A stretch of DNA of 5,994 bases from an uncultured Bacteroidota bacterium (lineage in GTDB: Bacteria > Bacteroidota > Bacteroidia > Chitinophagales > Chitinophagaceae). The stretch lies in contig CAIVHI010000028.1 in assembly GCA_903905685.1 (NCBI GenBank), positions 1-5,994 of the forward strand, written 5' to 3'. Within the stretch, counting starts at the first letter, position 1. Each line of letters begins with the position of its first letter. A program made the position numbers and the translations under genes. This document shows, in pieces, positions 1-5,994 of the stretch. Under the pieces are notes generated by a model. The model was not told the DNA's origin. It saw only the letters and a program-made list of their open reading frames with translations, and did no database searches.

Positions 1-65
1 AGAAAATCCACGATTTTACCTTTTCCTTCGTCCCCCCACTGCAAACCGAGCAATACGTCTACCAT
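1..65 (-). CDS. purA: Adenylosuccinate synthetase, N-terminal 21 codons (partial at left edge)
   Basis: Reading leftwards from the ATG at 65-63 gives MVDVLLGLQWGDEGKGKIVD followed by F, then the window ends. This is the start of adenylosuccinate synthetase, the cytoplasmic enzyme that joins IMP and aspartate using GTP in the first committed step from IMP to AMP. The QWGDEGKGK segment is the family's phosphate-binding loop; its Asp and Lys correspond to Asp13 and Lys16 of the E. coli enzyme, which act in catalysis and IMP/GTP binding. The start is placed at this ATG because the family N-terminus begins here and there is no plausible coding sequence further upstream; the nearest upstream in-frame stop is at 144-146. 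No Shine-Dalgarno motif precedes it, and the leader is A/T-rich, as is usual in Bacteroidota. About 95% of the gene lies outside the window. The identification rests on a short but very characteristic sequence. Confidence 0.93.
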   Translation of the reverse strand, partial: MVDVLLGLQWGDEGKGKIVDF

Positions 66-107
66 GTGTACTTCAATATTTATTTGGATGATTGGTGTGA
101 ATCGATA

Positions 108-115
108 CAAAAATA
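108..115 (-). promoter_or_regulatory. Possible purA promoter, -7 element only
   Basis: On the minus strand this reads TATTTTTG, which fits the Bacteroidota -7 consensus TAnnTTTG. It would start transcription near position 101-103, giving a purA leader of about 37 nt. The weak point is the partner: no TTTG is found 19-21 nt upstream, and the nearest TTTTG (149-153) is about 33 nt away. The surrounding DNA is A/T-rich, so a chance match is quite possible. Confidence 0.3.
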
Positions 116-345
116 CTAAACCCGCACCATTGTAACCTCTGTATTAAGCAAAATGCCTTTCCCAACTACAAATTTTACCCCCTATGATGTCAATCGACGC
201 GTACGTGCCAATAGGCGACCGCTTATGCTGCCATTTCCCTGAAAAAGGGTTGATTGGAACCTCCATGAGCCTTGGGGAATGGATAATCGTCCCCTTTACC
301 ATAGCAACACAGACATCGGGAGATTCGTCACATGACCTCGAATGG

Positions 346-379
346 CGAAGGGTTCCGGCGATGAAGCCGGAACCCTTCG
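346..379 (-). terminator. Perfect 14-bp hairpin after the protease gene, likely transcript 3' end
   Basis: CGAAGGGTTCCGGC (346-359) is the exact reverse complement of GCCGGAACCCTTCG (366-379), with a 6-nt loop. The hairpin begins 24 nt after the protease stop codon at 404-406. No U-tract follows on either strand, so it is not a textbook intrinsic terminator. It could instead stabilise the 3' end against exonucleases, or terminate without a U-run. Its position right after a long single-gene unit and before purA supports a 3'-end role. The structure is seen directly; the function is inferred. Confidence 0.6.
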
Positions 380-403
380 ATCAAGAACAGGCACCCACCC
401 TGA

Positions 404-3400
404 CTATCGGGCGATGATCACTTTCTTGTTGATGACGAAATCATCGGTCACGATGGTGGCCGTATATACCGAATTGGCGAGATCTGAAGTATTCACGGTG
501 ACCACATTGCCGGTGATGCCGTCAAACTCACGAGCATAAACCACCCTGCCTTCCATATCCACCAACCTTACGGTTACGTGTTTGCCGGCAATGTTGTCGA
601 ACACCAAATTGAATATACCATTGCTGGGGTTGGGCTGGATGGCAACCGTACGATCGTCTGATGGCGTATTGGCAACACCGGTAGTGGGTACTACCAAGAC
701 GGTGTCGGTGAATACGGTGGACGAACAACCACTGTCGGTAACGGTAAGCGAGATGGTCTTCAAGCCTGTTGTACCCCAAGACACCGAGTGTGGACCTGCG
801 CCAATGCCGGGAAGGGCTGTGCCGCCACCAAAGTTCCAACTGTAGGTTCCACTCGTGCTACCTGTACCGGTATAAGTCACAATGTCGCCTGTGCCAACTG
901 TTTCAACGTGGGCAGCAACACTGAAGGTTGCCGTAGGGGGAATAGTGGGGTCTACGGTGTTGAGCGTGTAAGATGAACCTGCGCCGCAGGAATTCTCGCC
1001 ATAAACCGAAAGGATGGCGGGGCCTGTACCTACGGTAACGGTAATGATGGTAGAGGTGCTGGTGCCGCTCCAACCAGTTCCGGTAACGGTCCATACATAG
1101 CTAGTAGCACCGGCAATACCCGAAGTAACGAACGTGGCAACGCCGCCTGCGCAAATGGGCGTTGTAGCCAGTATTGGGCTTGCACCGCCCACTCCCGATG
1201 AAGGTGTGAGGTATACGGTATCTGCAGGACCGGTTCCGCAGGCGTTGATGCCCGAGCAAATAATCATGCCCGTGCCGGTACCAATGGTCAAGGTCACTGA
1301 CGACGTCGTACTTGAACCGCTCCAACCGGTGCCTATAACAGTCCAAGCAAAGGATGTTGCTCCTGAGCTTACGGCATCATAAACCGCCGAAGTGGCACCG
1401 ATACATACTGAGCCAATCAAACTAAGCGTAGGTACTGCCGGGAAGGCCGAAGGAGACACAATGACCGTGTCGGCAGGGCCGGCACCACATCCATTTACAC
1501 CATTAACAATGATAGTGCCTGAACCTGTACCGATGGTGGCATTGAGGGATGCCGTAGTGCTGGTGCCACCCCAACCTGTGCCCGAAACGCTCCAATTATA
1601 GGAGGTTGCGCCAGTTGATGCCGCAGTATAAGTTGCACTGCCGGTACCACCGGAACAAGGCAAAGTGGGCAAGGTAACCGTTGGAAGGCCTGGAGCAGAA
1701 AGCGGATTGACGGTAATCGTATAAGCGGGACCCGCACCGCAGACATTGCTTGCGGTAGCGGTTATCGTACCAACGCCCGTACCTATGGTCACCAATACCG
1801 AATCGGTGGTGCTGGTGCCACTCCATCCGGTACCGGTAACGGTCCACGTGTAGGAAGTAGCACCCGTTACCGCGCCTACTGAATACCAACCCGTTGTGCC
1901 GCTACAAGGAGCTGCAGGGCTCACGCCTGCAACCGGGGTGGTTGGCAGTGTGCAGAGCGGTCCATCTATCAGGAAGTAGCGCGAGAAGCCGGTAAACGTG
2001 CCTTTGAAGCCTACATAGTTGGTGCCGGTCAGCAAAGTGAGGGACGCCGGGGGAATAACTACGGAGTTGGCTGCGGTTATGGTGGCATCGGTGGGCTGGT
2101 CGGTTTTCAACAGATACAGGGTACCGGCGGCCACACCATTCAATTCGCTATCGGTGAAGTATACGATGGCGTCATAAGTGGTGATGGTGGTATTGATGGT
2201 TGGCGTGATAGAGAATTCTTTCTTGGAGCGATTCACCGAAGCGAAAGTTGCGGGGGTGAAGCCCTTCCCTTGTTGGGTAACTGTAGCCGTAACGCAACCC
2301 AAATCATGATCGATATTTTTCAGACCTGCAATGACGTTGGTATCGGTTGGATTGTAGAAATATACCTCGGTTCCGTTATACACATTCCAAGTGCGGGTGC
2401 TGGTGGCAACTGTTTCCACCTTAGTGGGCGGAACAACCTGTTTGAACCGCATTACGGGCCGAGCAGTGCTTTGATTGAAACCGCTATAACCCAAAGTACA
2501 GCCTGTACCCGCTCCAGTGTTCGTACTGTTCCAGTCTGCAACGATTTGCGTAGCCTGCTGTATGCCGTCCATTTGGTCGTTGCCTGTTGCGCCGGTCGCA
2601 TTTTGGCCGAAGCAGACTTCCACGGCAACATTGCTGGTACCGTCCCAAGTAAACGTAGCGGTATTGAAATCAAGCGTATCCAAGCCGAGGTTGCTCGATG
2701 GGTTGCCGGTATATACTTGGCTTACGGGCGTTGCAAATGCGGTGCTCAAATCGGTAGCCGTGGTATTGCCCATCGAAATGGTATAACCTGTGAAGGGGAT
2801 GGTGGAGTTCTTGGTAGTCACATTGAAGCCGATTTGGCTTATTGGCACACCCGGCCTCACTCCCGCAGCCGTCATTTCGGAGGCATTGAGCAGGAATTGG
2901 CTATGTGCCCGCCTGCGGCTGGCATAAAAAGCAGAGGTATTGTTGGAAGTAACCAACGTACCTGCATTGAGGGTGTGATATTCCACACCACCTAGATTAG
3001 GAATATTGTCGTCGTTCACGACATTGATAACCATGGTATCATTGGTGGGGGAGATTGTAGCATCGCTTCCTGCGGCGGCAAGCGTGAAGGCCAGTTTGAT
3101 GACTTTGTTGTCCAACACTGCACCATTGTCGAAAAGGTTGATGGTGGCATAATGCGTAGTGGTGTCGCCTGGCGCGAAAGTTACGGTTGAAGTGCCAAAC
3201 GTATAATCGGTACCCAATACCGCGGTGCCGCCTGCGGAAACCAATGTAATGGATGGGCTACCGCCAGTAATGGCCGGGCCAATTGCCTTTACGCCAATAT
3301 TGAGCACCTTGCTGGCCGGGCATGCTGTTGTTGGTGCCAACTCACTAACGCTTTCAGATACTACAGTGAAGCCTATTTGGGGAATACAAGGAACGAATGC

Positions 3401-5113
3401 CGTGCCCACGCCCACCGCATACCAAGCATCGGTAACCGCTTGAACTTCAGCAGAGCAGGCCCCGTAAAGTGTGGTTGCAGTAGCTATTGTAGTTGTGCGC
3501 GCCTGAGGATAAGTGGTAGTGCTGGAAAGCGCCAATTCTGATTGGTACAAAATGTTGGCCGCTATTGTCCAGCCTTGGCCAGATACGGAATAGCTGCTAC
3601 CCAAATCGTTGGTGCCGGTCCCTCCGGCTGTCAGCAAGTAGTACCATTTGCTCAGTACGCCCATGTTGGTGTGCACACCGCATTGGTCGTTTGCACCGCT
3701 TGCTGTACAGCCTGTAACGGTGTACCAGTTGGTACCGAGGTAGGTATCGGGCAAGCCGAAGAGTTTGGGGGAGTCCAACCTGCGCAAGGGTGTTCCGCAG
3801 CCTATTTCTTCACCCATCCACCAAGGTTTTTTAGAGACCGCATCCACTTCGTGGGGATTGCCCCAATTTTCTATCGTTGCGCCCCAACAATCGCTAAGGC
3901 CTTCGTCGATACCGCCCGACTCACCTGCATACACCAAGTTGCACGTGGCTTGGCAAACGCCATGCCCAATTTCATGAGCGGTTACGTCAAGGCTCACCAA
4001 TGGTGTAAAACCACCTGCACCGCAGCCTGAACCATCACCGTAGTTCATCTCGGTACCGTCCCAAAATGCATTGTCATAAGCATTGCTGTAGTGCACGTAC
4101 TGCAGCAATACCCCATTCAAATTATCCCAGCTCAACCTACCCTGTTGCAACTTCCAATAGTCGTAAACGATTTCACCACCCCAATGGGCATCCAATGCTT
4201 GGGTATCGGCCGCCGATGAGGGCCAAGTGTTTGTTGCGCTCGTAAATTCGGTAGCAGCACCGTAGCTGGTACCGTTATGCATATTCAAAGTGTGTACGCC
4301 ATTACCACGGGTAGAATCGAATAATTCGTAAGTAGTCCCTACGTGCGATGTAATGAATGGTACCACGCCGCTATAAAGGGTATGGCCGGTAGCGGCAGTG
4401 TGCTTGATGAGCGAATTGGACAGCAAAACGACGCCGGTGGCGGCATCGATATAAACCTTTTGGCGGCTCAACGGTTGCGTGGCATAGATATCGAACGACC
4501 AGGCCAAGCGGAGCTTGTGACTGCCGTTGCCATTGCGAAAATCTTCAACCCAAACCAATTGGCCTTTAGGTAAGAAAGACGTATCGGGCTTGTTGTACAT
4601 GGTTTTGATACGTGCTTCTTCAGCAGGGTCTTGCCACATGTATTTTTCAGCACCCACGAATTGCAGGGCTTTGTCGAGCGCTGTAGGGGCATCGATAGCA
4701 GGCGTGGTGCCAGACAAGCCATCGGTACGATATACATTCGCAGTAGCGAAATTGACGATATTGTTTTTAATAACCAGCGCACAACCTGCATAGTCCACTT
4801 TAAGACCTTTATAATATTGGTCGAACCTATCAGTGGTCACATCCATTTTGGTGGTCGTGGAATTGGAATAGCGCATTTCGTTGTCGCCGCCCGAAATACC
4901 GAAGTAAGTAGAAAACAACGCTGATGCCTGATTCCGTTTCCAGCCTGCGGAAGGCGAAAAAGAAATGGATGTAGGTGTATGGTCGGCACTATTGTACTCG
5001 ATGGAGGATATCGTTTTATCCCTTCCCATGGTTTGAGCCCCCCCATTTGTGCTAATAGCGGCCACGGCAGCCACCAAAAACGCCAAAAACTGTTTTTTAC
5101 CGAATAAACGCAT
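404..5113 (-). CDS. Secreted M4 (thermolysin-like) zinc metalloprotease with Calx-beta, PKD-like repeats and a T9SS sorting domain
   Basis: This 1569-residue protein is predicted to be an exported zinc endopeptidase. Residues 1-26 are a signal peptide (MRLFGKKQ, then a hydrophobic core). Residues about 85-130 are an FTP propeptide and about 145-230 a PepSY-like propeptide. The catalytic domain (about 240-575) has HEIGH at 380-384, with zinc ligands His380 and His384 and catalytic Glu381; the third ligand is Glu404 in GIDEGLSD. NAFWDGTEMNYGDG (348-361) matches the thermolysin substrate strand, Arg444 matches Arg203, and Asp476 and His481 match Asp226 and His231. After it come a Calx-beta-like domain (579-702), two beta-rich modules (about 704-892 and 895-1050), four PKD-like repeats (1062-1382), a PKD domain (about 1385-1474, with SWNFGGG) and a T9SS type A sorting domain (about 1484-1569, with IQPNPSNGIFNLVF and the end VINKKVIIAR). 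An in-frame TAA at 5120-5122, just upstream, fixes the start. Secreted M4 enzymes are usually far shorter; the C-terminal stalk accounts for the excess. All key residues are present, so it should be active. Its substrate is unknown. Confidence 0.95.
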   Translation of the reverse strand: MRLFGKKQFLAFLVAAVAAISTNGGAQTMGRDKTISSIEYNSADHTPTSISFSPSAGWKRNQASALFSTYFGISGGDNEMRYSNSTTTKMDVTTDRFDQYYKGLKVDYAGCALVIKNNIVNFATANVYRTDGLSGTTPAIDAPTALDKALQFVGAEKYMWQDPAEEARIKTMYNKPDTSFLPKGQLVWVEDFRNGNGSHKLRLAWSFDIYATQPLSRQKVYIDAATGVVLLSNSLIKHTAATGHTLYSGVVPFITSHVGTTYELFDSTRGNGVHTLNMHNGTSYGAATEFTSATNTWPSSAADTQALDAHWGGEIVYDYWKLQQGRLSWDNLNGVLLQYVHYSNAYDNAFWDGTEMNYGDGSGCGAGGFTPLVSLDVTAHEIGHGVCQATCNLVYAGESGGIDEGLSDCWGATIENWGNPHEVDAVSKKPWWMGEEIGCGTPLRRLDSPKLFGLPDTYLGTNWYTVTGCTASGANDQCGVHTNMGVLSKWYYLLTAGGTGTNDLGSSYSVSGQGWTIAANILYQSELALSSTTTYPQARTTTIATATTLYGACSAEVQAVTDAWYAVGVGTAFVPCIPQIGFTVVSESVSELAPTTACPASKVLNIGVKAIGPAITGGSPSITLVSAGGTAVLGTDYTFGTSTVTFAPGDTTTHYATINLFDNGAVLDNKVIKLAFTLAAAGSDATISPTNDTMVINVVNDDNIPNLGGVEYHTLNAGTLVTSNNTSAFYASRRRAHSQFLLNASEMTAAGVRPGVPISQIGFNVTTKNSTIPFTGYTISMGNTTATDLSTAFATPVSQVYTGNPSSNLGLDTLDFNTATFTWDGTSNVAVEVCFGQNATGATGNDQMDGIQQATQIVADWNSTNTGAGTGCTLGYSGFNQSTARPVMRFKQVVPPTKVETVATSTRTWNVYNGTEVYFYNPTDTNVIAGLKNIDHDLGCVTATVTQQGKGFTPATFASVNRSKKEFSITPTINTTITTYDAIVYFTDSELNGVAAGTLYLLKTDQPTDATITAANSVVIPPASLTLLTGTNYVGFKGTFTGFSRYFLIDGPLCTLPTTPVAGVSPAAPCSGTTGWYSVGAVTGATSYTWTVTGTGWSGTSTTDSVLVTIGTGVGTITATASNVCGAGPAYTITVNPLSAPGLPTVTLPTLPCSGGTGSATYTAASTGATSYNWSVSGTGWGGTSTTASLNATIGTGSGTIIVNGVNGCGAGPADTVIVSPSAFPAVPTLSLIGSVCIGATSAVYDAVSSGATSFAWTVIGTGWSGSSTTSSVTLTIGTGTGMIICSGINACGTGPADTVYLTPSSGVGGASPILATTPICAGGVATFVTSGIAGATSYVWTVTGTGWSGTSTSTIITVTVGTGPAILSVYGENSCGAGSSYTLNTVDPTIPPTATFSVAAHVETVGTGDIVTYTGTGSTSGTYSWNFGGGTALPGIGAGPHSVSWGTTGLKTISLTVTDSGCSSTVFTDTVLVVPTTGVANTPSDDRTVAIQPNPSNGIFNLVFDNIAGKHVTVRLVDMEGRVVYAREFDGITGNVVTVNTSDLANSVYTATIVTDDFVINKKVIIAR
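968..1930 (-). repeat. Four tandem ~250-bp repeats encoding PKD-like domains
   Basis: Inside the protease gene, residues about 1062-1382 are four in-register copies of an 83-84-residue unit. The first cysteine of each copy falls at 1070, 1153, 1237 and 1321, and the second at 1125, 1209, 1292 and 1376, a constant gap of 55-56 residues that suggests one disulfide per unit. Each copy carries GATSY or GATSF, a Trp, then GTGWSG or GTGWGG with a run of Ser/Thr, then IGTG or VGTG, and finally CGAG or CGTG. This matches my memory of PKD-like Ig-fold domains common in T9SS cargo. Such arrays usually act as spacers or adhesive or glycan-binding stalks. Copies 1-3 look closest; copy 4 is more diverged at its end (SSYTLNTV). 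Copy number could vary by recombination. Confidence 0.9.
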
Positions 5114-5284
5114 ATAGAATTATTGTTTGTTTATTTACGCTTTTATGAATAGAACTGCCACATTCCAATAGCAGCATCGGACTTTTCCCATCACCGTACC
5201 CGAAAAAATCCGGAAACAGCCGAGAAATCGCCTGATTATCAAGTGATTACGGAGCCATAAGCAACTACGGGACACTTGTACCTG

Positions 5285-5316
5285 CAAACATAACACTATC
5301 TTGCGAATAAAACAAA
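5285..5316 (-). promoter_or_regulatory. Bacteroidota-type promoter for the M4 protease gene
   Basis: On the minus strand TTTG (5316-5313) is followed after exactly 20 nt by TATGTTTG (5292-5285). This fits the -33 (TTTG) and -7 (TAnnTTTG) elements of the primary sigma factor in Bacteroidota, including the spacing. Transcription would start near 5278-5280, about 100 nt after the murA stop, and give the protease a leader of about 165 nt. It is the only pair with correct spacing that I found in the 281-bp gap, and it supports a transcript separate from murA. The match is seen in the sequence; its activity is inferred. Confidence 0.6.
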
Positions 5317-5394
5317 ACTGTAACGGGTTTCGTCTTAAAAATATTGAACTTTGATACTGAAAAGCAATAGCCTTAGGTATCATTGGCTTCCCTA

Positions 5395-5994
5395 TCACCG
5401 TCTCCTGATGTCGGCACCCAATGCATTCAACCGCTCGTCTATACGCTCATAACCGCGATCTATCTGAGTGATATTCTGAATGGTGCTTTTGCCTGTGGCC
5501 GACAGTGCTGCAATGAGCAGGGCCACACCTGCCCTGATGTCGGGAGACACCATGCTGATGCCGCGAAGGGGAATTTGGCGGTCCAAACCGATGACGACCG
5601 CCCGATGGGGGTCGCAGAGGACGATTTGCGCGCCCATATCAATTATTTTGTCTACAAAGAACAAGCGGCTCTCAAACATCTTCTGGTGCACCAATACCGT
5701 GCCCTTCGCTTGAGTGGCCACCACCAATACAATACTGATGAGGTCGGGCGTAAAACCGGGCCAAGGATGGTCGGATACGGTCAGGATGGAGCCGTCTATG
5801 AATTTTTCGACCTCATAATGTTGCTGCGCGGGCACATGAATGTCGTTGCCCTTTATATCCAACCTGATACCCAACCGTTGGAAAACATCGGGGATATTGC
5901 CGAGGTGCGATACATCGGCATTCTTTATGGTGATTTCGCTCTGCGTCATGGCAGCCAAGCCAATGAAGGAACCGACTTCAATCATATCGGCCAA
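5395..5994 (-). CDS. murA: UDP-N-acetylglucosamine 1-carboxyvinyltransferase, C-terminal half (partial at right edge)
   Basis: The visible 199 or so codons are the second half of MurA, the cytoplasmic enzyme that transfers enolpyruvate from PEP to UDP-GlcNAc in the first committed step of peptidoglycan synthesis. The frame is open through the right edge; the gene starts beyond it, since MurA is normally about 420-440 residues. Recognisable parts, numbered from the window edge, are LADMIEVGSFIG at the start, GFTPD around residue 80-84 (its Asp corresponds to active-site Asp305 of E. coli), HQKMFESRLFFVDKIIDMGA, PDIRAG with Arg154 (corresponding to the conserved Arg371 region), and the hallmark IDRGYERIDERLNALGADI near the C-terminus. 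The catalytic Cys loop is outside the window. The TGA stop is at 5395-5397, and the protein ends shortly after the hallmark motif as in other family members, so the 3' end is intact. No clear terminator follows. Confidence 0.97.
   Translation of the reverse strand: MADMIEVGSFIGLAAMTQSEITIKNADVSHLGNIPDVFQRLGIRLDIKGNDIHVPAQQHYEVEKFIDGSILTVSDHPWPGFTPDLISIVLVVATQAKGTVLVHQKMFESRLFFVDKIIDMGAQIVLCDPHRAVVIGLDRQIPLRGISMVSPDIRAGVALLIAALSATGKSTIQNITQIDRGYERIDERLNALGADIRRR

Larger units (their letters stand above)
66..403. other. Intergenic gap between the M4 protease gene and purA
   Basis: These 338 bases separate the protease stop codon from the purA start. I see no convincing gene. The only sizeable open frame (plus strand, 184-417) runs through the strong hairpin at 346-379 and into the 3' end of the protease gene, and its translation resembles no family I know. 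The 66-120 part is A/T-rich and probably holds the purA promoter and leader. The middle (about 180-340) has only weak stems, such as GGGGA/TCCCC around 275-295. No tRNA-like cloverleaf, riboswitch-like structure or direct-repeat array was recognised by eye. Confidence 0.6.

Noticed and set aside
184..417. Plus-strand open frame of 77 codons in the gap before purA
   Set aside because: It crosses the perfect hairpin and the protease stop, has no promoter or ribosome-site support, and its translation shows no known features.
2270..2995. Plus-strand open frame of 241 codons antisense to the protease gene
   Set aside because: It is in the frame whose codons are exact complements of the protease codons. 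Stops there need TTA, CTA or TCA codons in the protease, which are rare in this gene, so long open frames are expected by chance. The translation resembles no known family.
3542..4030. Plus-strand open frame of 162 codons opposite the catalytic domain
   Set aside because: It has the same codon-on-codon antisense register and explanation as the 2270-2995 frame. The complementary strand encodes the highly conserved M4 active site, which accounts for the sequence.
404..5113. Idea that the long protein reflects a fusion or frameshift of several genes
   Set aside because: One frame is open throughout, with an intact signal peptide at one end and a sorting domain at the other, a usual layout for T9SS cargo. 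No sign of a broken domain was seen.
5204..5222. CCGGA-TTTT-TTCGG hairpin in the protease leader
   Set aside because: It has five pairs including a G-T, with no supporting context. Such stems are common by chance.
5363..5388. Possible terminator after murA (AGC-C-AAT / ATTGCT stem followed by TTTTC on the minus strand)
   Set aside because: The stem has only six pairs with a bulge and a 13-nt loop, and the U-run is very short. It is too weak to call.
5135..5398. Minus-strand open frame of 87 codons starting at a GTG that overlaps the murA stop (GTGA)
   Set aside because: The overlap looks like translational coupling, but the product is rich in Cys, Arg and Phe without a recognisable pattern, and the frame runs through the consensus promoter at 5285-5316. 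It is most likely non-coding.

Overview
The window looks like a chromosomal segment from a member of the phylum Bacteroidota, possibly Chitinophagaceae or a relative. The evidence is a large secreted protein ending in a type IX secretion (T9SS) sorting domain, a Bacteroidota-type promoter (TTTG, 20 nt, TATGTTTG), no Shine-Dalgarno motifs before the starts, and MurA and PurA fragments of the Bacteroidota type. The lineage is inferred from family memory, not from a search.

All three genes lie on the minus strand, so transcription runs from the right edge to the left. At the right edge (5395-5994) is the C-terminal half of murA, peptidoglycan precursor synthesis. A 281-bp gap follows (5114-5394) holding a good promoter and a leader of about 165 nt. 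Next is one very large gene (404-5113) for a 1569-residue secreted M4 (thermolysin-like) metalloprotease. It has a signal peptide, FTP and PepSY propeptide modules, a complete catalytic site, a Calx-beta-like domain, two poorly characterised beta-rich modules, four tandem PKD-like repeats of about 84 residues, a canonical PKD domain and a T9SS type A sorting domain. After its stop comes a perfect 14-bp hairpin, then an apparently non-coding gap, and finally the first 21 codons of purA (adenylosuccinate synthetase) at the left edge (1-65).

The two flanking genes are cytoplasmic housekeeping enzymes. The protease has its own promoter and 3' hairpin, so it looks like an independent transcription unit placed between them. 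The expected life history of its product is Sec export as a zymogen, passage through the outer membrane by the T9SS, removal of the propeptide and sorting domain, and display or release of a metalloprotease carrying a long adhesive stalk.

I found no RNA gene, CRISPR array, insertion sequence or defence system, and no new multi-gene system. The points most worth a second look are the composite architecture and near-identical repeats of the protease, its cysteine-rich and slightly atypical catalytic domain, and its promoter and leader.
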